Assembly: GCF_000183135.1 (NCBI RefSeq)
Contig: NC_014734.1
Location: 1,674,001 to 1,738,000 of the forward strand
Source: Paludibacter propionicigenes WB4
GTDB lineage: Bacteria > Bacteroidota > Bacteroidia > Bacteroidales > Paludibacteraceae
Length of the DNA stretch: 64,000 nucleotides
Direction of reading: 5' to 3'
In this document: positions 1 to 8,365 of the stretch, piece after piece
Layout of the letters: each line of letters opens with the position of its first letter
Position numbering within the stretch: position 1 is the first letter of the stretch
Made by a program: the position numbers and the translations under genes
Notes under the pieces: model-generated
What the model saw: only the letters and a program-made list of their open reading frames with translations
Told to the model about the DNA's origin: nothing
Database searches by the model: none

Positions 1-987
1 AAAATCTATTTCACCGTCATTTACCACTTTGAGTGTAGCTGCCAATGCATATTGCGCCGAGTGCGAAGTTCCGGCTGTTGTGGCATAAAGCACACCATAA
101 GGTATAAAATGCCCAAGCACATCACTGGTAAAATAATTCTTTAAATTCGGATAACGACGGGTGCGAAGCTTTTCGGAAGTAATCATCATACCAATGCGCT
201 GACCTGCGTAACTGAATATTTTGGATGCAGAAAGTAGCAAAATATAATTATCGGTATAATGTGCCACAGTTGGTTGGAAAGGAGCTACAGCAGGTGTTCC
301 GTAATGCTGACGAAAATCCATGGCAAAATATGCCAGGTCTTCTATCACTATCACATCGTATTTTGTAGCTAGTTCGCCGATTGTTTTCAATTCGCTTTCC
401 GAGAAGCAAAACCACGACGGATTATTCGGCGATGAATAACAAATAGAGCAAACATTACCTTCTTTCAGAAACGATTCCAGTTTGTCATGGAGTTTATCAC
501 CCCTGAAATTCAAGATATCAAATGACTTAAACGGCAATCCCATCAAGTGTAATTGCGATTTTTGCACCGGAAAACCCGGATCAATAAACAAGGTGTATGG
601 TTTATCGGGATTCGTACGGGCAGCTGCCAGTAAAGCTGCAAAACTACCCTGCATCCCTCCTACTGTGGGCACACAATTCAGAGGAGAAACTTCCAGATTT
701 ATAAACAGATTGGCAAAACGAGCTATCTCTGTTTTAGCAAACGGAATACCTTCTATATTTGGGTATTGAGCAGCTAGCCCATTATCCAGAGCCTCTTTTT
801 CAGCCGCAATAGCCACAGGTGAAGCCGGTAAGCCGGGCACACCCATTTCCATATGAATAAATTCTTGTCCGCTCTCTTTCTCTATCTGTGCTACCAGTTT
901 TCCCACTTCCCGAATGGACAATCGGGTTATATCCGACTCGCCAAACTGAGCAAAAAGAGCATCTACAAGTTCTTTTTGTATAATCAT
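1..987 (-). CDS. PLP-dependent aminotransferase, class I/II (3' end outside window)
   Basis: Reading the minus strand from an ATG at 987 gives an uninterrupted frame to the window edge, about 329 codons, so the C-terminus is missing. The translation looks like a fold-type I aminotransferase: a YSSPNNPSW segment, a downstream VIEDLAYF segment (Asp binding the PLP pyridine nitrogen), and SASKIFSYAGQRIG holding the probable Schiff-base lysine. Substrate cannot be read from sequence. It lies downstream of and codirectional with a phenylacetate-CoA ligase and an ACT-domain protein, which suggests a role in aromatic amino-acid/aryl-acid metabolism (inference). The gap to the ligase is about 125 bp, so cotranscription is likely but not certain. 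Confidence 0.85.
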   Translation of the reverse strand, partial: MIIQKELVDALFAQFGESDITRLSIREVGKLVAQIEKESGQEFIHMEMGVPGLPASPVAIAAEKEALDNGLAAQYPNIEGIPFAKTEIARFANLFINLEVSPLNCVPTVGGMQGSFAALLAAARTNPDKPYTLFIDPGFPVQKSQLHLMGLPFKSFDILNFRGDKLHDKLESFLKEGNVCSICYSSPNNPSWFCFSESELKTIGELATKYDVIVIEDLAYFAMDFRQHYGTPAVAPFQPTVAHYTDNYILLLSASKIFSYAGQRIGMMITSEKLRTRRYPNLKNYFTSDVLGHFIPYGVLYATTAGTSHSAQYALAATLKVVNDGEIDF

Positions 988-1112
988 TTTTTAAATTTTA
1001 AAGCTGACTTTCCAAAACTTCGGAACTTCGGAATTATTGAATACGATTAATATCGCGAAGCTAATATCACGACCAAAGTGAGTTTATGTCAATCAATAAC
1101 GCAGAATACAAA

Positions 1113-2411
1113 CTACTTCTTCCTGTTATCCACCACTCTTACCGCTTTTCCTTCGCTACGGGTAATCGTTCTTGGTTCCACCAAAGTGACTTTCACACTT
1201 AAACCAATGGCACTGTTAAGCGCATGAGATATCTTGCGCGACAAGTTCTGTAAATCGCGGATAGTATCGGTAAGTTTCGTTTCGTCCAGTTCCACTTTCA
1301 GTTCCAACGTATCCAGATTATTTTCTCTGTCCACGTAAAGCATGTAATGCGCACTTGTTTCACCAAGTTCCAGCAAAACATGTTCAATCTGCGAGGGAAA
1401 TAAATTCACTCCACGAATAATGAGCATATCGTCGCTTCGTCCGGTAATTTTCTTCATACGCACCGACGTACGGCCGCACTCACAAGTTTCGCGGCTTAAC
1501 GTGGAAAGATCGCGGGTGTTATAACGAAGCAACGGAATACCTTCTTTGGTCAATGTTGTAAATACCAGTTCTCCTTCCTGGCCGTCGGCAAGCGGCTCTT
1601 TGGTGTCAGGATGTACAATTTCAGGAAAGAAATGATCCTCGTGAATGTGCAATCCGGTATGGAATGTACAATCATTAGCCACACCCGGTCCCATAACTTC
1701 ACTTAGTCCGTAAATATCATGAGCCTGAATTCCCCATTTCTTTTCCAGTTCCAACCGCATATTCTCAGTCCACGGTTCTGCACCAAAAACACCAACTTTC
1801 AATTTCATATCGGCCAATGAATAACCATTTTCAGCCAATGCATCGGCCAAATGAAGGGCATACGAAGGCGTACAAGCCAATACTGTCGACCCAAAATCAG
1901 ACATAAGCTGCAACTGACGGCGTGTGTTTCCACCCGAAATAGGAACTACCGAGCAACCCGTAGTTTCCGCACCGTAATGAACACCTAATCCACCGGTAAA
2001 CAAGCCGTATCCATACGAAATCTGCATTATATCATCTGCACCTATTCCGGACATTGTCAAACAACGAGCCACCACTTCGCGCCAATTTTCAATATCATTC
2101 TTTGTATAACCCACAGTTGTTGGTTTTCCTGTAGTACCACTCGATGCATGAACGCGTACAATGTCTTTCATTGGCACAGCAAATAAACCAAACGGATAAT
2201 TATCGCGCAAATCGGTCTTGTACGTAAAAGGCAATTTTACTATATCGTCGATAGATTGAATATCGGATGGCTTCACGCCTTTTTCATCCATTCTTTTACG
2301 ATAAAAAACCACATTATTATATACGTGGTGTACTAACTTTATCAATCGCTCACTTTGCAAAGCCCGCATTTCCTGTCGACCCATGCACTCTATTTCTTTA
2401 TTCCAAATCAT
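1113..2411 (-). CDS. paaK: Phenylacetate-CoA ligase
   Basis: A 432-residue ANL-superfamily adenylate-forming enzyme of normal PaaK length. The phosphate-binding motif ASSGTTGKPT is near residue 90, YGLSEVMGPG forms the adenylate-binding segment, and the C-terminal lid carries the ITGRSDDMLIIRGVN hinge. It would activate phenylacetate or related aryl acids to CoA thioesters in the cytoplasm. In anaerobic Bacteroidota and archaea such ligases often sit beside indolepyruvate ferredoxin oxidoreductase genes and an ACT protein, where they can work towards ATP formation from aryl-acyl-CoA. The ACT gene is directly upstream here, but no oxidoreductase gene is inside the window. The family call is firm; the direction of the reaction in vivo is inference. 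Confidence 0.93.
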   Translation of the reverse strand: MIWNKEIECMGRQEMRALQSERLIKLVHHVYNNVVFYRKRMDEKGVKPSDIQSIDDIVKLPFTYKTDLRDNYPFGLFAVPMKDIVRVHASSGTTGKPTTVGYTKNDIENWREVVARCLTMSGIGADDIMQISYGYGLFTGGLGVHYGAETTGCSVVPISGGNTRRQLQLMSDFGSTVLACTPSYALHLADALAENGYSLADMKLKVGVFGAEPWTENMRLELEKKWGIQAHDIYGLSEVMGPGVANDCTFHTGLHIHEDHFFPEIVHPDTKEPLADGQEGELVFTTLTKEGIPLLRYNTRDLSTLSRETCECGRTSVRMKKITGRSDDMLIIRGVNLFPSQIEHVLLELGETSAHYMLYVDRENNLDTLELKVELDETKLTDTIRDLQNLSRKISHALNSAIGLSVKVTLVEPRTITRSEGKAVRVVDNRKK

Positions 2412-2483
2412 ATTAATAAATGATATTTTCCCCTTCGGTTGTGATATTTATGGTATTCTATTGTCTTGGTTTTTTCTTCAATT

Positions 2484-2903
2484 CTATTTTAGATCAGCTT
2501 CTGAAATAGATTTAAGTTTATTCTGCTCTATAACCTTTACAGCTTCATCGCATTTATCGGTACGTACCATAAGAATAGATTTGCTTCCAAAACTAAAAGC
2601 ATACACATATTCGATGCAAATATCAGCAGCGGTGAAAAGGTCAAGAATTTTAGACATAGAACCAGGAGCGGCATCCATTTCGAGCGAAAAGATGTCATGA
2701 ACACGAACCGTAAATTGCTCGGCCCGCAATGCTTGAAGTGCTTTTTCAGGATCTGAGACTATTGCACGCAAAATGCCATAATCACTTGAGTCAGCAACTG
2801 TCAGTGCAATAATATTAATATCGTTTTGAGCCAGAACGGATAAAATCTGGTTTAAATGGCCTGTTTTGTTTTCGAGGAAAACGGAAAGTTGGCGGATTGT
2901 CAT
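2484..2903 (-). CDS. Tandem ACT-domain protein
   Basis: A 139-residue protein made of two ACT modules (about residues 3-65 and 70-135) and nothing else. The first starts IRQLSVFLENKTGHLNQILSVL and the second MDAAPGSMSKILDLFTAADI. ACT domains bind amino acids and regulate linked enzymes. Stand-alone double-ACT proteins of this size commonly accompany phenylacetate-CoA ligase genes, as here (72 bp upstream of paaK, same strand). It is probably the first gene of the ACT-paaK-aminotransferase operon and may sense an aromatic or branched amino acid; the ligand cannot be seen. Confidence 0.88.
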   Translation of the reverse strand: MTIRQLSVFLENKTGHLNQILSVLAQNDINIIALTVADSSDYGILRAIVSDPEKALQALRAEQFTVRVHDIFSLEMDAAPGSMSKILDLFTAADICIEYVYAFSFGSKSILMVRTDKCDEAVKVIEQNKLKSISEADLK

Positions 2904-2940
2904 GGTATTCTATTTGAGGTTTGTTATTCTTTAGGAGGCA

Positions 2941-2948
2941 CAAATTTA
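2941..2948 (-). promoter_or_regulatory. Putative -7 element of a Bacteroidota promoter
   Basis: On the minus strand this reads TAAATTTG, matching the TAnnTTTG -7 consensus, about 38 bp upstream of the ACT-domain gene start. I see no clear TTTG -33 element at the usual spacing, so the call is tentative. Confidence 0.4.
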
Positions 2949-3050
2949 CACAATTTGACGGAAAACTGAAGCAGTTTGTTACAAATTAATAGGAAAATCG
3001 CGCATACAAAGTCAATTCATACGAATCAACCATTTCACAAACAATAATGC

Positions 3051-3102
3051 AAAATAAAAAACGCTTCTAAATAGCTTTTTACAAAGCACTTAGAAGCGTT
3101 TA
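3051..3102 (-). terminator. Rho-independent terminator of tRNA-Cys
   Basis: AACGCTTCTAA pairs with TTAGAAGCGTT around a loop of about 20 nt. On the minus strand a T-rich run follows, immediately downstream of the tRNA-Cys 3' end. Confidence 0.8.
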
Positions 3103-3106
3103 AAAG

Positions 3107-3177
3107 AGGTACCTGGCGGATTCGAACCGCCGTATACGGTTTTGCAGACCGGTGCCTAGCCACTCGGCCAAGGTACC
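3107..3177 (-). tRNA. tRNA-Cys (GCA)
   Basis: A cloverleaf of 71 nt can be drawn on the minus strand. The acceptor stem pairs GGTACCT with AGGTACC, the T-arm reads GGCGG-TTCGAAT-CCGCC, the anticodon loop is CTGCAAA with anticodon GCA, and the D-arm is short (GCC/GGC). The discriminator base is T and no CCA is encoded. A promoter lies just upstream and a hairpin terminator just downstream, so this is an independent single-tRNA transcription unit. Confidence 0.96.
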
Positions 3178-3192
3178 TTGTTTTTCGGTGTG

Positions 3193-3223
3193 CAAAGATA
3201 GTATTTTTTTAGTTCCACCCAAA
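3193..3223 (-). promoter_or_regulatory. Bacteroidota-type promoter of tRNA-Cys
   Basis: On the minus strand TTTG is followed after exactly 19 nt by TATCTTTG, an excellent match to the primary sigma factor consensus of this phylum (TTTG, about 19 nt, TAnnTTTG). The -7 element ends 15 bp before the mature tRNA. Confidence 0.8.
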
Positions 3224-3261
3224 GCTTTTTGTTTGAATTTGCCCAAAAAGCTTAAATAAAA

Positions 3262-3726
3262 TTACGGTTTTGGAGCTTCACGTGGTCCACGATCCTGAAA
3301 ATCACGTAATAATTTACGCTTAAACTCTTTTTCGGCAAGATAATATTTGAAAAGAGTTTCCGGAGGCAATAGCTTACGTAATTTATAATGGTAATTTCTA
3401 AAAAGCTGGGCATCTTGAAAATCAAAGTCAGCATATCTGTCATTAAGTTCTGCAAAATTTGGTTTCCCTTTCGATTTATTTTGAAAAGCCGATTTGAAAA
3501 ACTCACGATTCTTTTGATGCAACGTCCAAACTGCATTTTCATACTCCATAAATACCGGCTGAACAAGTTCAACTTCTTTTGGACTTAATTGGGCTTGAGA
3601 GACTAAAATATTCCACTTCCGCAAATGCATTTGGTCAATCATTGACGGATTACCGGCATCGGTTGCATACAGGAAACCACTTAACAATAAAAGTGCTCCC
3701 AATATTTTAAATTTCATCATTTTCAT
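3262..3726 (-). CDS. Secreted CpxP/Spy-like small protein in an ECF operon
   Basis: A 154-residue protein with an N-terminal signal peptide (FKILGALLLLSGFLYA), then a charged, mostly helical body rich in Lys, Glu, Phe and aromatic residues and ending in REAPKP. No catalytic motif is visible. It is third in a sigma factor / membrane protein / secreted protein operon. In Bacteroidota a helical periplasmic protein in this position often resembles CpxP/Spy-type envelope sensors, and I infer the same here. The exact family is not recognised. Confidence 0.7.
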   Translation of the reverse strand: MKMMKFKILGALLLLSGFLYATDAGNPSMIDQMHLRKWNILVSQAQLSPKEVELVQPVFMEYENAVWTLHQKNREFFKSAFQNKSKGKPNFAELNDRYADFDFQDAQLFRNYHYKLRKLLPPETLFKYYLAEKEFKRKLLRDFQDRGPREAPKP

Positions 3727-3762
3727 ATCTTTAATCTTGATTTTATTACCTTTTGCAAGTAT

Positions 3763-4080
3763 TTATTTTGTGTTTGGCTCCACATAATAATCCAATAACG
3801 AAGATTCATCTACCTGCGATAACACATAGGACTCATAGTTTTCCGCATTTTTAGCCAGATTTCGTTGATGCGTTGAATAAAAAACCTGTCCGACAATCAG
3901 TACGCCAACAAACACAGCAGCAACAGACATCCATATTCTAAATATCTTGTGGTTATGCGTGTGTTTATATCCGATTTGTTCTTCCATTTGAAGAGCAAAT
4001 TGATCAAAATAATTTTCGGGAACACTAAACGGTAATTCGTTCCCAATGTTTTCTAATAATATATTCTCATTCTTTTTCAT
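3763..4080 (-). CDS. Small membrane protein, putative anti-sigma factor
   Basis: A 105-residue protein with a soluble N-terminal half (about residues 1-45), one clear transmembrane helix (about 48-68, SVAAVFVGVLIVGQVF), and a short extracytoplasmic tail. It lies between an ECF sigma factor gene and a secreted helical protein gene, all on the minus strand. Topology and position fit a minimal single-pass anti-sigma factor, but no zinc-binding HxxxCxxC motif is present, so this function rests on context. Confidence 0.65.
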   Translation of the reverse strand: MKKNENILLENIGNELPFSVPENYFDQFALQMEEQIGYKHTHNHKIFRIWMSVAAVFVGVLIVGQVFYSTHQRNLAKNAENYESYVLSQVDESSLLDYYVEPNTK

Positions 4081-4191
4081 ACTAATACTTTGACTATCTG
4101 CGTTTGATTAGGTTTAATTTATTATATAATTATGACAAACATATAACAATTTAAATACCATTTTTCGCCTAATTAAGTGCAGTTTCAGTTA

Positions 4192-4740
4192 TTATTCTTC
4201 TTCCAATAAATATTTCTCAATTTTTTTTACAGCATAATGATACGAAGCTTTCAAGGCTCCTACGCTGGTTCCGAGTATCGTTTCCATCTCTTCATACTTT
4301 ATATCATCAAAGTACTTCATGTTAAATACCAACCTCTGTTTTTCAGGCAGTGTCAGTATTGCCTTTTGTAATTTCATTTGAATATCGGTACCGCTAAAAT
4401 AATTATCAGCCTGCAAATTCTGAAGTAAGGATTCTTCTACATTATCCACCGAATTCTGACTCCTCATCCTTTTATTGGTCAAAAATGTCAATGTTTCATT
4501 TGTTGCTATTCTATAAAGCCAAGTAGAAAACTGAGAATCACCCCTAAACCCTTCAATACCATTCCAAGCCTTCATAAATGTATTCTGCAAAACATCATTC
4601 GCATCATCGTGAGAAAGTACCATTTTCCGGATGTGCCAATAAAGCCGCTCCTGATAGGTACGAACAACAATTGAAAATGCACTGCTTCTGCTTTTCGGCT
4701 GACTTAGTTGAAGTAGTAATTCCTCTTCAGTTGGATTCAT
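4192..4740 (-). CDS. ECF-family RNA polymerase sigma factor
   Basis: A 182-residue group 4 sigma factor. Region 2 spans roughly residues 22-90 (DDANDVLQNTFMKAWNGIEGF then FSTWLYRIATNETL) and region 4 roughly residues 125-178, with LPEKQRLVFNMKYF and a helix-turn-helix around YEEMETILGTSVGALKASYHYA. It would direct RNA polymerase to envelope-stress or similar promoters. It heads an operon with a small transmembrane protein and a secreted helical protein. ECF genes are often autoregulated, but I did not identify its own promoter. Confidence 0.93.
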   Translation of the reverse strand: MNPTEEELLLQLSQPKSRSSAFSIVVRTYQERLYWHIRKMVLSHDDANDVLQNTFMKAWNGIEGFRGDSQFSTWLYRIATNETLTFLTNKRMRSQNSVDNVEESLLQNLQADNYFSGTDIQMKLQKAILTLPEKQRLVFNMKYFDDIKYEEMETILGTSVGALKASYHYAVKKIEKYLLEEE

Positions 4741-4826
4741 ACTTTTTTTTAGTTGTGAGGACTATAGCAATTTTTCCTTTTCTCATATTTGACTGACGTA
4801 AAGCATAAAAGTTTAGTGGCAGATCA

Positions 4827-5819
4827 TTAATTGACTCTATTTATGTCTGTACGCCCTGCAAAGTAACGAATTATATTTTGTGAAACAAGCCTTGCCATAT
4901 CATTTCTTGCTTCAATAGTGGCAGTTCCGTTGTGGGGAGCCAAAACCACGTTATCCATTTGCAAAAGTTCCTGATTAATAATAGGTTCAAATTCATACAC
5001 GTCCAGTGCTGCTGCATAAATTCGTCTATCTTTCAGTACCTTAACCAAGTCCAATTCATTTACTACCGGACCTCTGGCCGTATTAATTAGAATAGCTGTT
5101 GTCTTCATTCGCGCCAGTTTTTTACTATCTATCAGATGAAAAGTTTCATTAGTCAGCGGCACATGCAATGATACCACATCACTTGCTGACAATAAATTAT
5201 CCAGCTCCATCCACTCAGCCTGATAAAGATTTTCAATGTCCAATGGAAGCTTTGTTCTGTTATAATAAACAATTTTCATTCCATTGGCTAGAGCTCGTCT
5301 GGCTAATGACTGCCCTATCCGACCCATCCCCACTATTCCAATTGTTTTGCCATAGAGAGTCTGACCTAAATTTTCCAAAACTCCCCACTTTAAACCATCC
5401 TTAAGCCTTAATTTTCTATCGCATTCGGCAACTCTGCGAGCTGCAGCCAGCATTAACGCGAATGCTTGCTCGGCAGTTGGCTCAATTACAGGATCAGGAG
5501 TATTCGTTACAAGAATATTTTTACGACATGCATAGTCAATATCAATGTTATTATACCCTACGCCAAAATTAGCTATAATCTTCAGCCGATCCTGACCTGC
5601 ATCTATAATATCTTTATCTACTTTAAATTGAAATGTAGGAACAAATGCATCAAATGAAGGTAGCAGTTGAAGTATTTCATTTCTGGAGAAAACTTCATTT
5701 TCCGGAAATGCAACTTCAAAATGTTCTTCTAACTGTGAGAAACCTTCGCGTAGCAAACGTGTAGAAACAAGAACTCGCTTTTTCTCCTTTAAATTACCCG
5801 ATGTCGAAAATAAATTCAT
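4827..5819 (-). CDS. D-isomer-specific 2-hydroxyacid dehydrogenase
   Basis: A 330-residue NAD(P)-dependent oxidoreductase of the D-2-hydroxyacid dehydrogenase family, which interconverts 2-oxoacids and D-2-hydroxyacids. The catalytic domain is split around a Rossmann domain whose dinucleotide loop is GIVGMGRIGQ. Family signatures include the LHVPLTNETFHLI strand, INTARGPVVNE with the substrate-binding Arg, and APHNGTATIEAR with the catalytic His. Glyoxylate/hydroxypyruvate reductase-like specificity is likely, but phosphoglycerate or D-lactate cannot be excluded. It is monocistronic with its own promoter. Confidence 0.9.
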   Translation of the reverse strand: MNLFSTSGNLKEKKRVLVSTRLLREGFSQLEEHFEVAFPENEVFSRNEILQLLPSFDAFVPTFQFKVDKDIIDAGQDRLKIIANFGVGYNNIDIDYACRKNILVTNTPDPVIEPTAEQAFALMLAAARRVAECDRKLRLKDGLKWGVLENLGQTLYGKTIGIVGMGRIGQSLARRALANGMKIVYYNRTKLPLDIENLYQAEWMELDNLLSASDVVSLHVPLTNETFHLIDSKKLARMKTTAILINTARGPVVNELDLVKVLKDRRIYAAALDVYEFEPIINQELLQMDNVVLAPHNGTATIEARNDMARLVSQNIIRYFAGRTDINRVN

Positions 5820-5850
5820 ATAGTTTTACCTACAAGTTTTTTTAATGAGA

Positions 5851-5882
5851 CAAATGTAGCAAAATTTAAATGTTTTGACAAA
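5851..5882 (-). promoter_or_regulatory. Bacteroidota-type promoter of the 2-hydroxyacid dehydrogenase
   Basis: On the minus strand TTTG is followed after 20 nt by TACATTTG, close to the TTTG-N19-TAnnTTTG consensus. Transcription would start about 25 nt before the ATG at 5819. Confidence 0.65.
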
Positions 5883-5954
5883 TCGTTGACACATTGAACA
5901 ATTCGTTAACCTTGATTCTGCTATACGTTTTTGTATCAACGCCAAACCGCGTAC

Positions 5955-5966
5955 TACATAAATGTA
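5955..5966. promoter_or_regulatory. Putative NifA upstream activator element (TACATAAATGTA)
   Basis: A near-palindromic 12-mer identical to the one upstream of nifE and one base different from the perfect palindrome upstream of nifH. It is centred about 63 bp upstream of the putative sigma-54 promoter at 6022. Its role as a NifA site is inferred from recurrence and placement. Confidence 0.5.
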
Positions 5967-6021
5967 TAAAATTTATTTCTTTACAATACACAAATTGCTT
6001 ATAAACTGACAATTACGCCCA

Positions 6022-6037
6022 CGGCACGACATTTGAT
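6022..6037 (+). promoter_or_regulatory. Putative sigma-54 promoter of the DUF683 operon
   Basis: CGGCACGACATTTGAT carries the -24 GGCACG block and, after GG-N10, GA in place of the canonical -12 GC. The same variant occurs upstream of modE, nifH and nifE. The predicted start point near 6048 leaves almost no leader for an ATG at 6051 and favours the ATG at 6072. Confidence 0.55.
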
Positions 6038-6071
6038 TATCTTTAGTATTATGTCTATAAAAAACAATGGT

Positions 6072-6287
6072 ATGACAACAGAAGAAATAAAAGAAATAGA
6101 AAAAGCCGTAACAAAAGCACGCTTTATTCTATCGCAAAAAGCAGGTGCTTTACATGATTTAATAGAAGATCGTTTGCCTGCCGATTACATGGAAATTCCT
6201 GAATATGCCGAAGCCACATACTTGGCATGTAAGGCCTGGGATGAACTAAATAAAAAACTCATTGAATGCAAAAAAGAAATACAATAA
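6072..6287 (+). CDS. DUF683 / CCE_0567-family nitrogen-fixation metalloprotein
   Basis: A 71-residue helical protein. The core, KARFILSQKAGALHDLIEDR then DYMEIPEYAEATYLACKAWDEL, matches the DUF683 pattern known from nif clusters, where members form small helical hairpins that bind metal through conserved acidic and His residues. The frame is open further upstream. I chose the ATG at 6072 because it gives family-typical length and leaves a leader for the sigma-54-like promoter at 6022. It is followed after 36 bp by a nitrogenase-associated ArsC-like gene, forming a two-gene satellite operon 11 kb from nifH. Confidence 0.82.
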   Translation: MTTEEIKEIEKAVTKARFILSQKAGALHDLIEDRLPADYMEIPEYAEATYLACKAWDELNKKLIECKKEIQ

Positions 6288-6323
6288 TCTGATTATTTAT
6301 TCTAACGCTAAAATTCAAAAGAT

Positions 6324-6758
6324 ATGATTATACATTTTTACGAAAAACCAGGCTGTATCAACAATACAAAACAAAAAAAGCTACTGGAAGAAAGTGGTCA
6401 TACAGTAATAGCTCATTCAATACTTACACAATCATGGACTCCTGAAACACTCAGAAAATATTTTGGGAGTCTTTCAATTGTAGATTGGTTTAATCCGGCA
6501 TCCCCAAGAATTAAAAATGGAGAAATCATTCCTGAAAAAATAAATGAAGCAACAGCTTTGCAACACATGGTAAAGGATCCAATACTTATTCGTCGTCCTC
6601 TGATAAACGCGCAAGGTGAACTTATATGTGGATTTGACAATAAAGCTATCGTCAGATTGACCGCCAACAAAGACATACATCATTTACTCACGTGCCCTAA
6701 TCTTGAAAAAGATACTAATTGCAATAACTCAATTTCCAAAATTTCTTTTGATTTATAA
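6324..6758 (+). CDS. Nitrogenase-associated ArsC/Spx-like protein
   Basis: A 144-residue thioredoxin-fold protein of the arsenate reductase-like superfamily. It begins IIHFYEKPGCINNTKQKKLL, and GCINN replaces the usual redox CX5R or CXXC arrangement. Downstream segments WTPETLRKYFG, VDWFNPASPRIK and DPILIRRPLI are typical of the subfamily annotated as nitrogenase-associated protein. The biochemical role is not established. Position behind a DUF683 gene and a nif-type promoter supports a nitrogen-fixation link. The C-terminal 20 residues contain two Cys (around DTNC). Confidence 0.85.
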   Translation: MIIHFYEKPGCINNTKQKKLLEESGHTVIAHSILTQSWTPETLRKYFGSLSIVDWFNPASPRIKNGEIIPEKINEATALQHMVKDPILIRRPLINAQGELICGFDNKAIVRLTANKDIHHLLTCPNLEKDTNCNNSISKISFDL

Positions 6759-6773
6759 ATCTCAATTGTACGC

Positions 6774-6810
6774 AAAAAAAATCCCCGACATTCATATAGA
6801 TTGCCGAGGA
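6774..6810 (-). terminator. Rho-independent terminator of the OmpA-like gene
   Basis: On the minus strand TCCTCGGCA pairs with TGTCGGGGA, including two G-T wobbles, and is followed by eight T. The wobbles pair only in minus-strand RNA, which fixes the direction. It lies about 35 bp after the OmpA-like stop codon. Confidence 0.8.
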
Positions 6811-6844
6811 CTTTTAATATTAAATTCAGAAATTTGTCTACGTC

Positions 6845-8365
6845 TTAGAAATTTACTTTGAACTCTACTCTACGGTTTTTAGCTCTTCCGGCAGCAGTTG
6901 CATTATCAGCAACAGGCACGGTTTGTCCAAAACCTTTAGCCGCTAATTTACCTGCATCAACTCCATTCTTAGTCAAGTATGCTTTAACGGCATCGGCACG
7001 TTTTTGCGACAATGTTAGATTCATTGCAGCAGCACCCTGATTATCTGTATGACCATTGATTTCAAGGTTATAAGATGGATTATCATTCATTACTTTTACT
7101 ACCTTATTCAGGATAGCGAAAGAAGATTTCTTGATAACATCTTTACCTGATTCAAATTGAATTCCCTGCAAAGCCTGAGCAAATATTTTCTTAGTTTCAG
7201 CCTTTACTTCTGGACAACCTTTATTTGCAGCTATACCCGGAACTGTTGGACATTTATCTAAATAATCCGGAACTCCATCGCCATCAGTATCAATCGGACA
7301 ACCACTCGTATCTACTTTTACTCCCTTAGGAGTATCAGGGCACTTATCAATATTATCTGGAACACCATCGCCGTCACTATCTAAAGGACAACCTGAAGCA
7401 TTTACCTTCACACCCTTAGGAGTATTTGGACATTTGTCAAGAGAATCCGGAACACCATCACCATCACTGTCAAGTGGACAACCCGCTGCATCTACCTTTA
7501 TACCTTTAGGGGTATTCGGACATTTGTCAAGGTAATCCGGAACACCATCACCATCACTGTCAAGTGGACAACCATTAGCATCAACAGCTGCACCGGCTGG
7601 TGTGTTTGGACATTTATCAAGATAATCTGCCACGCCATCGCCATCTGTATCAATTGGGCAACCAAAAGCATCAACCTCTACACCTTTAGGAGTATTTGGA
7701 CATTTATCTAATTTGTCAGAAACGCCATCGCCGTCTGCATCTTTAGGAGAACCAAATGAGAAAATCAAACCGATTGAATGTTCAGCAAATTTATCTTTAC
7801 TACCTGATACTACAAAATCACGGTCATCTTTATTAGTTAGATTATACACGAACTTATATTGTAAAGCAAAAGCGTCATTAAATTGGTATTTTAAACCAAC
7901 TCCCAGAGGAACAATAACGTCCGAACCTCCGGTATTAATTCTGTCGGTAACACTTTGCCCATTCTTTGAGTAAGAAGCAAAGCCCACACCTACTTCTACA
8001 AATGGAGATAGCTTGAGTTCTTTACTTAACAAGTACCCATTATTGAATTTGTAATGTAAAGATAAAGTTCCTTCATACTTAGAACCTAACATGTTGGTCA
8101 AGGTGTTTGAAGTAGGGAAGTACCCGTAATTCCCATAGTTACCCTGAAGACTTAAATCAAATGAAGGTGAAATATAAGTAGCAAATGACACCCCTCCAAA
8201 ACCATAAAAAGCTTTGTTAAAGTTGAAAATACCATTACCTAAATCTCCTTTGTATTCGTTCTTTCCAAAGTAAAGACCGATAGCAACTTTATTGTTATCT
8301 GTCTGAGCACCGGCAAACAAAACCATTGATAATAAACCAACCAATAATAAACTCTTTTTTTTCAT
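6845..8365 (-). CDS. OmpA-family outer-membrane protein with thrombospondin type 3 repeats
   Basis: A 506-residue secreted protein. It has a signal peptide (residues 1-20), an N-terminal eight-strand-like beta-barrel (about 21-205), and six calcium-binding thrombospondin type 3 repeats (about 207-385, each built on DxDGDGVxDxxDKCPxTPxG). The C-terminal OmpA domain (about 390-506) has peptidoglycan-binding NGHTDNQGAAAMNLTLS and RRVEF segments. It would anchor the outer membrane to peptidoglycan as a major porin. The tandem TSP3 coding units are near-identical and could recombine. It is monocistronic with a clear terminator. Confidence 0.95.
   Translation of the reverse strand: MKKKSLLLVGLLSMVLFAGAQTDNNKVAIGLYFGKNEYKGDLGNGIFNFNKAFYGFGGVSFATYISPSFDLSLQGNYGNYGYFPTSNTLTNMLGSKYEGTLSLHYKFNNGYLLSKELKLSPFVEVGVGFASYSKNGQSVTDRINTGGSDVIVPLGVGLKYQFNDAFALQYKFVYNLTNKDDRDFVVSGSKDKFAEHSIGLIFSFGSPKDADGDGVSDKLDKCPNTPKGVEVDAFGCPIDTDGDGVADYLDKCPNTPAGAAVDANGCPLDSDGDGVPDYLDKCPNTPKGIKVDAAGCPLDSDGDGVPDSLDKCPNTPKGVKVNASGCPLDSDGDGVPDNIDKCPDTPKGVKVDTSGCPIDTDGDGVPDYLDKCPTVPGIAANKGCPEVKAETKKIFAQALQGIQFESGKDVIKKSSFAILNKVVKVMNDNPSYNLEINGHTDNQGAAAMNLTLSQKRADAVKAYLTKNGVDAGKLAAKGFGQTVPVADNATAAGRAKNRRVEFKVNF

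Noticed and set aside
853-1050. Plus-strand frame opposite the aminotransferase start
   Set aside because: Shadow of the minus-strand aminotransferase, which shows clear PLP-enzyme motifs.
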